Source: Burkholderia sp. Bp8992 (GTDB taxonomy: Bacteria > Pseudomonadota > Gammaproteobacteria > Burkholderiales > Burkholderiaceae). From it: 64,000 bases of DNA. A program made the position numbers and the translations under genes. Positions 47,273-55,264 of the stretch are shown one piece after another; positions within the stretch are counted from its first letter, which is position 1, and each line of letters begins with the position of its first letter. The DNA is taken from positions 20,489-84,488 of the forward strand of contig NZ_QTQI01000033.1 of assembly GCF_003853705.1 (NCBI RefSeq). The letters run 5' to 3'. Under the pieces are notes generated by a model that ran no database searches, was not told the origin of the DNA, and was given only the letters and a program-made list of their open reading frames with translations.

Positions 47273-48216
47273 GCGATACCTCGTTCGGTCAGGAAGCGGT
47301 CGATCTCGGCCGCGCTGCTGTTGCCTTCCATCGGACCGCGCCGCGTGACCGCGATCGCGCCGGCCGCGTTCGCGCGGCGCAGTGCGGCATCGATCGGCAC
47401 GCCCGCGACGAGGCTCGCGACCAGCGTGCCGCCGAAGCAGTCGCCGGCACCGGTCGGGTCGACTTCGTCGACCGGAAAGGCCGGTGCGTCGACGCGGCTC
47501 GCACGGTCGAACGCGACGCTGCCCTCTGCGCCGCGCTTCAGCACGACGCGCTCGAGCAGCGGATGCGTCGCGAGCAGGCCCGCGATCGCGCGCTCGGCCG
47601 GCTGCGGCCCGCAGAAGAACGGCAGGTCGGCCTCGCTCGGCAGGAACAGGTGGCACGCGGCGAGCATCTCGTCGAGCGCCGCGCGCATCGGGCGAAAACC
47701 CAGCATTTCGGGGCGCACGTTCGGATCGAACGACACCTTGGCTCCGGTGCGCGCGGCCTCGATCACGCCGCGCTGCACGGCGGCGATCGCCGATTCGCTC
47801 GTCAGCGACGAGCCCATCACGTGAAAGTAGCGGCAGCCGTCGAACATCGCGCTATCGACGTCGGATGCATCGACGCACGCGGCCGCGCTGGTGGCCAGCG
47901 TAAACACGAAGCTGCGCGAACCGTCTTCGCGATACGCGACGAACGCGGTGCCGGTCGGGCGTGCGACGCGGCGGATGCGTGCGACCTCGACGCCGTCGCG
48001 TTCGAGCCGCGCGACGATCGCGTCGCCGAACGCATCGCGGCCGACGCAGCCCGCATACGCGACACGCGCGCCGAGCCGCGCGGCCTGGTCGGCGAAGATC
48101 GCCGGCGCGCCGCTCGGAAACGGTCCGGCGAACAGGCCCGGCGTCTCGAAACCCTGGCCGCGCTCGGCGGCGACGAATTCGGCGAGCAGTTCGCCGGCGA
48201 CGACGATCTCGGCCAT
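47260..48216 (-). CDS. PfkB-family sugar kinase, probably tagatose or fructose kinase
   Basis: A 318-residue ribokinase-like kinase. The N-terminal AGELLAEFVAAERGQGFETPGLFAGPFPSGAPAIFADQAARLGARVAYAGCVGRDAFG holds the substrate-site residues. The anion-hole motif DPTGAGDCFGGTLVAS carries the catalytic aspartate. Between a sorbitol/galactitol dehydrogenase and a GatZ-family protein, it should phosphorylate the ketose made by the dehydrogenase (tagatose or fructose). The exact substrate is inferred. Its 3' end overlaps the next gene by 13 bases, and its start is 78 bases from the end of the dehydrogenase gene. Confidence 0.88.
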   Translation of the reverse strand: MAEIVVAGELLAEFVAAERGQGFETPGLFAGPFPSGAPAIFADQAARLGARVAYAGCVGRDAFGDAIVARLERDGVEVARIRRVARPTGTAFVAYREDGSRSFVFTLATSAAACVDASDVDSAMFDGCRYFHVMGSSLTSESAIAAVQRGVIEAARTGAKVSFDPNVRPEMLGFRPMRAALDEMLAACHLFLPSEADLPFFCGPQPAERAIAGLLATHPLLERVVLKRGAEGSVAFDRASRVDAPAFPVDEVDPTGAGDCFGGTLVASLVAGVPIDAALRRANAAGAIAVTRRGPMEGNSSAAEIDRFLTERGIACPA

Positions 48217-48294
48217 CAGGCGTGCCCTCCTCGTTCGCCGGCGGCCGCTTCGTCGCGGGCCGGCAGGCAGGTTGCGCGTGCGAGCGGCATCACG

Positions 48295-49071
48295 TCAGCT
48301 CATCCAGTTGCCGCCGTCGACGTTCAGCGTCTGGGCAGTGATGTAGTCGGAATCGGCCGACGCGAGGAACAGCGCGGCGCCCGTCAGGTCGCCCGGCACG
48401 CCCATGCGGCCGAGCGGCACGGCTTCGCCTACAAGCCGCTTCTTCTCGCCGAGCGGCCGGTTCTCGTAGCGCGCGAACAGCGCGTCGACCTGTTCCCACA
48501 TCGGCGTGTCGACGACGCCCGGTGCGATCCCGTTCACGTTGATCCGGTGCGGCGCGAGCGCGAGCGCGGCCGACTGCGTATAGCTGATCACCGCGGCCTT
48601 GGTCGCGCAGTAGTGCGAAACGAGCGCCTCGCCGCGACGGCCGGCCTGCGACGACATGTTGACGATCTTGCCGCCGCGCCCCTGCTCGACCATCCGCTGC
48701 GCGACGGCCTGCATCAGGAAGAACAGCCCTTTCACGTTGACCGCGAACAGCCGGTCGAACACGTCCCACGATTCGTCGAGGATCGGACGCATGTCGAACA
48801 GCGCCGCATTGTTGAACAGGATGTCGACGCCGCCGAAGCGCTCGACCGCCGTCGCGACGATCCGCTCGATGTCGTCGCGGCGCGTGACGTCCGCGGTGAC
48901 GGCCACCGCGCGGCCCGGGTTCGCCTCGATCAGCCGCGCGAGCGAGCCGCTGGCGGGCTTCAGGTCGACGAGCACGCAGCACGCGCCCTCGTCCAGATAG
49001 CGTTGCGCGACCGCCTCGCCGATGCCGCTTGCGGCGCCCGTCAGGATCGCGACCTTGTCTTCCAGTCTCAC
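48295..49071 (-). CDS. smoS: SmoS-like polyol dehydrogenase (SDR family)
   Basis: A 258-residue short-chain dehydrogenase. NAD motif TGAASGIGEA, NNAA near residues 87-90, catalytic serine in NMSSQAGRRGEA (Ser140/141), and Tyr154/Lys158 in SHYCATK. It closely resembles the sorbitol dehydrogenase SmoS of Rhodobacter, including AALFDMRPI, INVNGIAPGVVDTPMWEQVDALFARYENRPLGEKK and the end NVDGGNWMS. SmoS-type enzymes oxidise sorbitol to fructose and galactitol to tagatose. It leads the second polyol operon, with the shared operator 55 bases before its start. Confidence 0.9.
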   Translation of the reverse strand: MRLEDKVAILTGAASGIGEAVAQRYLDEGACCVLVDLKPASGSLARLIEANPGRAVAVTADVTRRDDIERIVATAVERFGGVDILFNNAALFDMRPILDESWDVFDRLFAVNVKGLFFLMQAVAQRMVEQGRGGKIVNMSSQAGRRGEALVSHYCATKAAVISYTQSAALALAPHRINVNGIAPGVVDTPMWEQVDALFARYENRPLGEKKRLVGEAVPLGRMGVPGDLTGAALFLASADSDYITAQTLNVDGGNWMS

Positions 49072-49125
49072 TGGCTGTCTCCGGTTCGTTCTGCTGTACG
49101 ACGGCCACGAGGTGAGCGAACGCTC

Positions 49126-49170
49126 GATGACCGATCAATTGCTCTGTTAGTGATCGAATGATCGGATACG
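49126..49170. promoter_or_regulatory. Operator palindrome upstream of the smoS operon
   Basis: Read on the minus strand, CGTATCCGATCATTCGATC, a 7-base centre ACTAACA, then GAGCAATTGATCGGTCATC. It matches the dalD operator at 16 of 19 positions in the first arm and 12 of 13 in the core of the second, with identical centre length. It overlaps the -10 element of the promoter at 49186-49158. It is the likely control site of the whole minus-strand polyol operon. Confidence 0.72.
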
Positions 49171-49186
49171 CGATACGCGCTGTCAA
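49158..49186 (-). promoter_or_regulatory. smoS operon promoter
   Basis: On the minus strand, TTGACA (49186-49181) and GATCAT (49163-49158) lie 17 bases apart. The -35 is a perfect consensus. The same GATCAT with the same spacing forms the dalD promoter, in both cases inside the operator's first arm. The start codon of the dehydrogenase is about 87 bases downstream. Confidence 0.68.
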
Positions 49187-49354
49187 GACGACGTGACGGC
49201 TTTCTATGACGCGCTGCCGCACAGCGGCGCATGACGATGCGCCGCCGCGCCCGCTCGACAAGGCGAGAGGCGCACGGTGCGGCGCAGTGGCAGCGGCGGT
49301 GAAAGGGACGGAGCGGGAACGGAAAGGAGAATTCGCGCTGCACGGCGCGACGAT

Positions 49355-49366
49355 ACGTTATATCAT
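49355..49366. promoter_or_regulatory. Candidate Zur box upstream of zur
   Basis: ACGTTATATCAT matches 10 of 12 positions of the Zur-box core ATGTTATAACAT and lies 35 bases before the zur start. It suggests the zur-znuA-znuC-znuB operon is repressed by its own first product when zinc is sufficient. The match is from memory of the consensus and only one copy is seen. Confidence 0.55.
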
Positions 49367-49400
49367 CGCCATACTTTGTTTCATCGCCCTGCTTCACGCC

Positions 49401-49862
49401 ATGGCTACCTCCTCGTCCATTGACGCCCGGCTGTCCCGGGCCGACGCATTCGCCGCCGAGCACGGGCTCGCGTGGACGCCGCTGCGCCGTCAGGTCTACG
49501 AACGCGTGCTGGCCGCGCAGCGCCCGATCGGCGCGTACGACCTGCTCGCCGAACTCGAACCGCAGCGCGGCCGCGTGCCGCCGACCACCGTCTATCGCGC
49601 GCTGGATTTCCTCGTCGAGCACGGCTTCATCCACCGGATCGAATCGAAGAACGCGTTCCTCGCGTGCTGCGAGATCGGCGTGCCGCACGAAGGTCAGTTC
49701 CTGATCTGCGATTCGTGCGGCGACACCGTCGAGATTCCCGGCGGCGACCTCGCGAAGCAGCTGTCCGCGAGCGAGCCCGCACACGGTTTCGAAGTCCACC
49801 ACCAGGTCGTCGAGCTGAGCGGCCTGTGCGGGCACTGCAAGCGCAAGCCCGCCCAGCGCTGA
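49401..49862 (+). CDS. zur: Zinc uptake regulator, Fur family
   Basis: A 153-residue Fur-family regulator. The winged helix covers residues 10-85 with TPLRRQVYERVLAAQRPIGAYDLLAEL and RVPPTTVYRALDFLVEHGFIHRIE. Two CxxC pairs, CDSCGD and GLCGHCKRK, form the structural zinc site as in Zur. It is grouped with znuACB downstream, so zinc rather than iron is the inferred signal. The start at 49401 (MATSSSIDAR) lies after the Zur-box candidate; an in-frame ATG at 49206 would put that box inside the gene. It is divergent from the polyol operon. Confidence 0.92.
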   Translation: MATSSSIDARLSRADAFAAEHGLAWTPLRRQVYERVLAAQRPIGAYDLLAELEPQRGRVPPTTVYRALDFLVEHGFIHRIESKNAFLACCEIGVPHEGQFLICDSCGDTVEIPGGDLAKQLSASEPAHGFEVHHQVVELSGLCGHCKRKPAQR

Positions 49863-49908
49863 CGCCGTATCGCGCGGCCACGCGCCGCCCCTTCCAACGA
49901 GGAGTTCC

Positions 49909-50820
49909 ATGTCCATTGCCCTGAAGCGCGCGCCGCGGCGCGCCCTGTCGCCTGTCCGCTGGCTGGCCACCGCCGTCGCCGCGCTGTCGTTCGCCGCGCC
50001 CGTGGTTGCGCAGGCCTCGACCGTCAACGTCGTCGCCGCCGAGAATTTCTACGGCGACGTCGCGTCGCAGATCGGCGGCCGCCATGTCGCGGTCACGAGC
50101 ATCCTCAGCAATCCCGACCAGGATCCGCACCTGTTCGAAGCGAGCCCGAAGACGGCCCGCGCGCTCCAGCGCGCGCAGGTCGTGATCTACAACGGCGCCG
50201 ACTACGATCCGTGGATGGGCAAGCTGCTCGGCGCATCGAAACAGGCGAAGCGCGCGACGATCGTCGTCGCCGACCTGGTCGGCAAGAAGGCCGGCGACAA
50301 CCCGCACCTGTGGTACGACCCGGCGACGATGCCGGCGGCCGCGCGCGCGATCGCGACCGAGCTCGGCCGCGCCGACCCGGCGAACAAGGCCGACTACGAT
50401 GCGAACCTGCAGAAGTTCGTCGCGTCGCTGAAGCCCGTCGACGACAAGGTCGCCGCGCTGCGCGCGAAGTACAAGGGCGTGCCCGTGACGGCCACCGAGC
50501 CCGTGTTCGGCTATATGTCCGATGCGATCGGCCTCGACATGCGCAACCAGCGCTTCCAGCTCGCGACGATGAACAACACCGAAGCCAGCGCGCAGGATGT
50601 CGCCGCGTTCGAGAACGACCTGCGCAAGAAGCAGGTGCACGTACTGATCTACAACAGCCAGGCCGAAGAACCGATGACCAAGCGCATGCTGAAGATCGCA
50701 CGCGACGGCGGCGTGCCGACCGTCAGCGTCACCGAGACGCAGCCGGCCGGCAAGACCTTCCAGCAATGGATGGCCGGCCAGCTCGACGCGCTCGGCAACG
50801 CGCTTTCAGCCGGCAAGTAA
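49909..50820 (+). CDS. znuA: Zinc ABC transporter periplasmic binding protein
   Basis: A 303-residue cluster A-I binding protein with a signal peptide (residues 1-36, RWLATAVAALSFAAPVVAQA). His74 (DQDPHLFE) and His133 (GDNPHLWYDP) match the first two metal ligands. The third ligand position is Glu197 (TATEPVFGYM), where E. coli ZnuA has His, and the last is Glu276. The histidine-rich loop usual in ZnuA is absent. Thus the site resembles Mn/Zn proteins such as PsaA more than ZnuA, though the operon with zur argues for zinc. The ribosome-binding site ACGAGGAG precedes ATG 49909. Confidence 0.88.
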   Translation: MSIALKRAPRRALSPVRWLATAVAALSFAAPVVAQASTVNVVAAENFYGDVASQIGGRHVAVTSILSNPDQDPHLFEASPKTARALQRAQVVIYNGADYDPWMGKLLGASKQAKRATIVVADLVGKKAGDNPHLWYDPATMPAAARAIATELGRADPANKADYDANLQKFVASLKPVDDKVAALRAKYKGVPVTATEPVFGYMSDAIGLDMRNQRFQLATMNNTEASAQDVAAFENDLRKKQVHVLIYNSQAEEPMTKRMLKIARDGGVPTVSVTETQPAGKTFQQWMAGQLDALGNALSAGK

Positions 50821-50837
50821 TAGCTAACCGTAACGAC

Positions 50838-51734
50838 ATGACCGTCACTCCCCACGCACTCGCCGTCGATCGCGTCACGCTCGAACTGGGCGGGCGCACG
50901 ATCCTGCGCGATGTCAGCTTCTCGATCGAACCCGGCGAATTCGTCGGCGTGCTCGGGCCGAACGGCGCGGGCAAGACGACGCTGATGCGCGCGGTGCTCG
51001 GCCTCGTGCCCGTGTCGGCCGGCACGCTGTCCGTCGGCGGCGTGCCGGTCGTGCGCGGCAACCCGTCGATCGGCTACATGCCGCAGATCAGGAGCGGCCT
51101 CGCGAACCGCCGGATGCGCGGCTACGACTTCGTCGCGATGGCCGCCGACGGCCACCGCTGGGGCTTGCCGCACACGAACGCGGCCACGCGCCGCGACGTC
51201 GACCGCGTGCTCGATCTCGTCGGCGGCCGGACGCTCGCGCGCCGGCCGCTATCCGAGCTGTCGGGCGGCGAACGCCAGCGCCTGCTGCTCGCGCAGTGCC
51301 TGCTCGGCAATCCGAAGCTGCTGCTGCTCGACGAGCCGCTGATCAGCCTCGACCCGAACCACCAGCGCGGCGTCGTCGAACTCGTGCGCAACGTGCAGCG
51401 CGAGCTCGGCATCACCGTGCTGTTCTCTGCGCACGAACTGAATCCGCTGCTGAACGCGCTCGACCGCGTGCTGTATCTCGGCAACGGCGTCGCGGCGCTC
51501 GGTACCGTCGACGAGGTGATCACGAAGCCGGTGCTGTCGCGGCTCTACGGGTCGCCGATCGACGTGATGCGTGTGAACGGCAAGATCTTCGTGATGTCCG
51601 GCGACGTCGAGATCGAGAAACACGACCACGAACACGAGGACGACGACGGTCACTCGCACGGCGGCGGCGGCGGCGGCGGCCACGGCCATCACCACCACGG
51701 ACACGCTCATCCCGGGCATTCGCACGATGTTTGA
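50838..51734 (+). CDS. znuC: Zinc ABC transporter ATPase with His-rich tail
   Basis: A 298-residue ATPase. Walker A GPNGAGKTTL, signature LSGGERQRLLLAQ, Walker B LLLLDEPLISLD and the switch histidine in FSAHELNPLL. After the ATPase domain, residues 261-298 form a tail with 14 histidines, several acidic residues and a run of seven glycines. Standard ZnuC proteins lack such a tail; it could hold or sense cytoplasmic zinc. It starts 17 bases after znuA and its last eight bases overlap znuB. Confidence 0.92.
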   Translation: MTVTPHALAVDRVTLELGGRTILRDVSFSIEPGEFVGVLGPNGAGKTTLMRAVLGLVPVSAGTLSVGGVPVVRGNPSIGYMPQIRSGLANRRMRGYDFVAMAADGHRWGLPHTNAATRRDVDRVLDLVGGRTLARRPLSELSGGERQRLLLAQCLLGNPKLLLLDEPLISLDPNHQRGVVELVRNVQRELGITVLFSAHELNPLLNALDRVLYLGNGVAALGTVDEVITKPVLSRLYGSPIDVMRVNGKIFVMSGDVEIEKHDHEHEDDDGHSHGGGGGGGHGHHHHGHAHPGHSHDV

Positions 51735-52509
51735 ATACGACTTCATGATCAACGCCTTCGCGGCGTCGGGGATCGTCGCGGTGCTCGCGGGCATCGTCGG
51801 CTACTTCCTGGTGCTGCGCGGGCAGACCTTCGCCGGTCACGCGCTGTCGCACGTCGGCTTCACCGGCGCGACGGGCGCGGTGCTGCTCGGCATCTCGCCG
51901 ATCTGGGGGATGGTCGGCTTCACGCTCGCGGCCGGGATCGGGATGGGCGCGCTCGGCGAAAAGCTCGCGGGCCGCGACGTCGCGATCGGCGTGATCCTGT
52001 CGGGTGCGCTCGGCTTCGGCCTGCTGTTCCTGCATTTCTATACGTCGTTCGCGACGCAGGTCACCGCGCTGCTGTTCGGCAACGTGCTCGCGGTGAGCCG
52101 CGACACGCTCGCGGTGCTCGCGGGCATCGGCGCGGTGAGCCTCGCCGCGCTCGCGCTGATCGCGCGGCCGCTGCTGTTCGCGTCGCTGCAGCCGGAACTG
52201 GCCGAAGCGAAGGGCGTGTCGCTGCGCACGGTGTCGATGCTGTTCCTCGCGGTGTGCGCGCTCGCGGTGGCCGCGGCCACGCAGATCGTCGGCGTGCTGC
52301 TCGTGTTCACGTTGCTGGTCGGGCCGGCGGCGGCCGCGCAGAACGTGTCGACGCGACTGTCGACGGGCGTGCTGCTCGCCGCGCTGTTCGCGCTGTTCGA
52401 GGCGTGGGCCGGCATCGTGCTCGCGTATCACACCGACTGGCCGACGAGCTTCTGGATCACCGCACTGTCGGCGCTCGTGTACGGCGCGAGCTTGTTGCGC
52501 CGGGCATGA
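51727..52509 (+). CDS. znuB: Zinc ABC transporter permease
   Basis: A 260-residue permease of the ABC-3 family with about seven or eight membrane segments. Family parts are GIVGYFLVLRGQTFAGHALSHVGFTGATGAVLLG and LFASLQPELAEAKGVSLRTVSMLFLAVCALAVAAATQIVGVLLVFTLLVGPAAAAQNVS. It moves zinc across the inner membrane with ZnuC and ZnuA. The start overlaps the znuC stop (ATGTTTGA). It ends the operon, 24 bases before a convergent small gene. Confidence 0.94.
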   Translation: MFEYDFMINAFAASGIVAVLAGIVGYFLVLRGQTFAGHALSHVGFTGATGAVLLGISPIWGMVGFTLAAGIGMGALGEKLAGRDVAIGVILSGALGFGLLFLHFYTSFATQVTALLFGNVLAVSRDTLAVLAGIGAVSLAALALIARPLLFASLQPELAEAKGVSLRTVSMLFLAVCALAVAAATQIVGVLLVFTLLVGPAAAAQNVSTRLSTGVLLAALFALFEAWAGIVLAYHTDWPTSFWITALSALVYGASLLRRA

Positions 52510-52533
52510 CGAGTTGCATGCGTGCGGATGGCG

Positions 52534-52869
52534 TCACGAGATCGCTCTCCATGCGCACACAACCGTTGCCGCGAGGATCAGGAACCCGATCCAGGGTTTG
52601 GCACCTGTGGCCCCGGCTCTCTTGAGCAACACGACCTGTGTGATCGCAACGACCATGAGCAATGCGTAGCTGACAAGCATGTGATCGCAAGCTTCGTCCT
52701 TGATCGCGTCGACCGCGACGGATGGATCGATTTCATGCATCCACGCGTACTTGCTTCCGGTGATCGTGACAACGACGAGCAATCCGAGGATACATGCGAC
52801 GTGAATGACGAAGCGAAGGAGACCCCGGCTCGGGGACACGTTTGACACCTTGCAAACCCTGTCGCCCAT
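52534..52869 (-). CDS. Small membrane protein of unknown function
   Basis: A 111-residue protein with three hydrophobic segments, about residues 18-38 (LLRFVIHVACILGLLVVVTIT), 65-82 and 90-108. Between the first two is a polar stretch with DPSVAVDAIKDEACDH. I do not recognise the family. The codon use is less GC-biased than in neighbouring genes, and it sits in a locally AT-richer stretch up to about 52990, which suggests later acquisition. The start at 52869 has GAGG about eleven bases before it. It converges on znuB. Confidence 0.6.
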   Translation of the reverse strand: MGDRVCKVSNVSPSRGLLRFVIHVACILGLLVVVTITGSKYAWMHEIDPSVAVDAIKDEACDHMLVSYALLMVVAITQVVLLKRAGATGAKPWIGFLILAATVVCAWRAIS

Positions 52870-53067
52870 TCAGGTCAAAGCCTCGCTCGAACAAATTTCA
52901 CCACGATTAAATCGTCGATCATTATTCGGCGAATCGATTCGATATCCTATAGAACGAATACGAATTTGCGGCGGCAGGTGATGTTTCCGGGTGTGCCCCC
53001 GGGTACATATCGAAGGATGACAGCCACGTCGCCCGTTGAAGCGCAACGACGTGGCGTCAAGGACGGC

Positions 53068-53916
53068 TCACCGAGCCAGCACCCGCGCATGATGCGCAAT
53101 GTGATCGGCGATGAACGTCGAGATGAAGTAGTAGCCGTGGTCGTAGCCCGGATGACGGCGCAGCGTCAGCGGCTGGCCGGCCTTCGCGCACGCGGCTTCG
53201 AACACGTCGGGATTCAGCTGGTTCGCGAGGAACTGATCGGCCAGCCCCTGGTCGACGAGGATGCCGTCCGCGAACTTCGGCGCATCGGCGCGCGCGACGA
53301 GCTCGCTCGCATCGTGCGCCTTCCACGCGTCGCGATCGTCGCCGAGGTAGCCCGAGAACGCCTTCTCGCCCCACGGGCAGCGCGTCGGCGCGGCGATCGG
53401 CGCGAACGCCGACACCGACCGGTACAGGCCCGGATGGCGCAGCGCGAGCGTCAGCGCGCCGTGCCCGCCCATCGAGTGGCCGAAGATCCCGAGCCGCGCG
53501 CCGTCGATCGGCAGCTCGGCCGCGACCAACTCGCGCAGCTCGCCCGTCACGTACGACTCCATCCGGTAATGCGTGGACCACGGCGCCACGGTCGCGTCGA
53601 CGTAGAAGCCCGCGCCGACGCCGAAATCCCACGCGTCGGTTTCACCCGGCACGCCCGCGCCGCGCGGGCTCGTGTCGGGCATCACGAGCGCGATGCCGTG
53701 CTGCGCCGCATATTGCTGCGCACCGCCCTTGATCGCGAACGTCTCGTCGGTGCACGTGAGCCCTGCGAGATAGAACAGCGCCGGCACGCGGCCGTGCGCC
53801 GCCTGCGGCGGCAGGTACACCGAGAACTTCATCGGCAGGCCGATGGCCGCCGAATCGTGACGGTAGAAGCGCTGCTCGCCGCCGTGGCACGCATGCGAGG
53901 AAACGAGTTCGAGCAT
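53068..53916 (-). CDS. fghA: S-formylglutathione hydrolase
   Basis: Serine esterase that hydrolyses S-formylglutathione to formate and glutathione, the second step of formaldehyde removal. The 282-residue protein has LPALFYLAGLTCTDETF-type N-terminal sequence, the nucleophile in FGHSMGGHGAL, and the catalytic His in GYDHGYYFISTF. It follows adhC on the same strand with a 16-base gap, giving a complete glutathione-dependent formaldehyde pathway. Confidence 0.95.
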   Translation of the reverse strand: MLELVSSHACHGGEQRFYRHDSAAIGLPMKFSVYLPPQAAHGRVPALFYLAGLTCTDETFAIKGGAQQYAAQHGIALVMPDTSPRGAGVPGETDAWDFGVGAGFYVDATVAPWSTHYRMESYVTGELRELVAAELPIDGARLGIFGHSMGGHGALTLALRHPGLYRSVSAFAPIAAPTRCPWGEKAFSGYLGDDRDAWKAHDASELVARADAPKFADGILVDQGLADQFLANQLNPDVFEAACAKAGQPLTLRRHPGYDHGYYFISTFIADHIAHHARVLAR

Positions 53917-53932
53917 GACGGTGCGCTCCCGG

Positions 53933-55039
53933 TCAGTACAGCACGACCGAGCGGATCGACTCGCCCGCCTTCATCAGGTCGAAGCCTTCGTTGATCCGCT
54001 CGAGCGGCAGCGTGTGCGTGATCAGGTCGTCGATGTTGATCTTGCCTTCCATGTACCAGTCGACGATCTTCGGCACGTCGGTGCGCCCGCGCGCGCCGCC
54101 GAACGCCGAGCCCTTCCACTCGCGGCCCGTGACCAGCTGGAACGGGCGCGTGCTGATTTCCTCGCCCGCCGCGGCCACGCCGATGATGAACGACTGGCCC
54201 CAGCCCTTGTGCGTGCATTCCAGCGCCTGGCGCATCAGCTTCACGTTGCCGACGCACTCGAACGAGTAGTCGGCGCCGCCGTCGGTCAGCTGCACGATGT
54301 GGTCGACGACGTTCTCGACTTCGTTCGGGTTGATGAAGTGCGTCATCCCGAACTTCTTCGCGAGCTCGACGCGCTTCGGGTTGATGTCGACGCCGATGAT
54401 CTTGTCCGCGCCGACCATCTTCGCGCCCTGGATCACGTTCAGGCCGATCCCGCCGAGGCCGAACACGACCACGTTCGCACCGGCCTCGACCTTCGCCGAG
54501 TACACGACCGCACCGACGCCCGTCGTCACGCCGCAGCCGATGTAGCAGATCTTGTCGAACGGCGCGTCCTCGCGCACTTTCGCGACGGCGATTTCCGGCA
54601 CGACGATGTAGTTCGAGAACGTCGACGTCCCCATGTAGTGGAACAGCGGCTTGCCGTCGAGCGAGAAGCGCGATGTCGCGTCGGGCATCAGGCCCTTGCC
54701 CTGCGTCGCGCGGATCTTCTGGCACAGGTTGGTCTTGCGCGACAGGCAGAACTTGCACTCGCGGCATTCCGGCGTATAGAGCGGAATCACGTGATCGCCC
54801 TTGCGCACGGTCCCGACGCCGGGGCCGACGTCGACCACCACGCCCGCGCCTTCATGGCCGAGGATCGCCGGGAAGATCCCTTCCGGATCGGCGCCCGACA
54901 GCGTGTAGTAGTCGGTGTGGCAGATGCCCGTCGCCTTCACTTCGATCAGCACTTCGCCTGCGCGCGGCCCTTCGAGATCGACTTCCTCGATCGTCAGCGG
55001 CGCACCCGCCTTCCAGGCAATCGCGGCTTTCGTTTTCAT
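53933..55039 (-). CDS. adhC: S-(hydroxymethyl)glutathione dehydrogenase (class III alcohol dehydrogenase)
   Basis: Zinc-dependent NAD enzyme that oxidises hydroxymethylglutathione, formed from formaldehyde and glutathione; it also reduces S-nitrosoglutathione in related bacteria. The 368-residue protein has [17 protein letters not shown] and GHEGAGVV (catalytic zinc), the structural-zinc cluster [15 protein letters not shown], and the NAD motif [15 protein letters not shown]. The start at 55039 follows AGGAGTGAC. It leads a two-gene operon with fghA; no frmR-like regulator is adjacent. Confidence 0.95.
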   Translation of the reverse strand: MKTKAAIAWKAGAPLTIEEVDLEGPRAGEVLIEVKATGICHTDYYTLSGADPEGIFPAILGHEGAGVVVDVGPGVGTVRKGDHVIPLYTPECRECKFCLSRKTNLCQKIRATQGKGLMPDATSRFSLDGKPLFHYMGTSTFSNYIVVPEIAVAKVREDAPFDKICYIGCGVTTGVGAVVYSAKVEAGANVVVFGLGGIGLNVIQGAKMVGADKIIGVDINPKRVELAKKFGMTHFINPNEVENVVDHIVQLTDGGADYSFECVGNVKLMRQALECTHKGWGQSFIIGVAAAGEEISTRPFQLVTGREWKGSAFGGARGRTDVPKIVDWYMEGKINIDDLITHTLPLERINEGFDLMKAGESIRSVVLY

Positions 55040-55264
55040 CGTGTCACTCCTGTGTGTCTGTGAGGTCGGCCCGCACGCGCGCATCGGCGCCCGCCGGGTT
55101 CCATGCAAAGTTGTCGAAGCCGTGCCGCGCGGCATCGCGCGCGACACGAAGAAAGCATTCCGTGCTCGCCATGATGGCCGGTCCCGCCACGCGCCGCGTG
55201 CGGGAAACGGCCGCCGGCTTGCCACGATGCGTCATCGCTGGCGCAAAAGAACAAGTGTTCGAGT

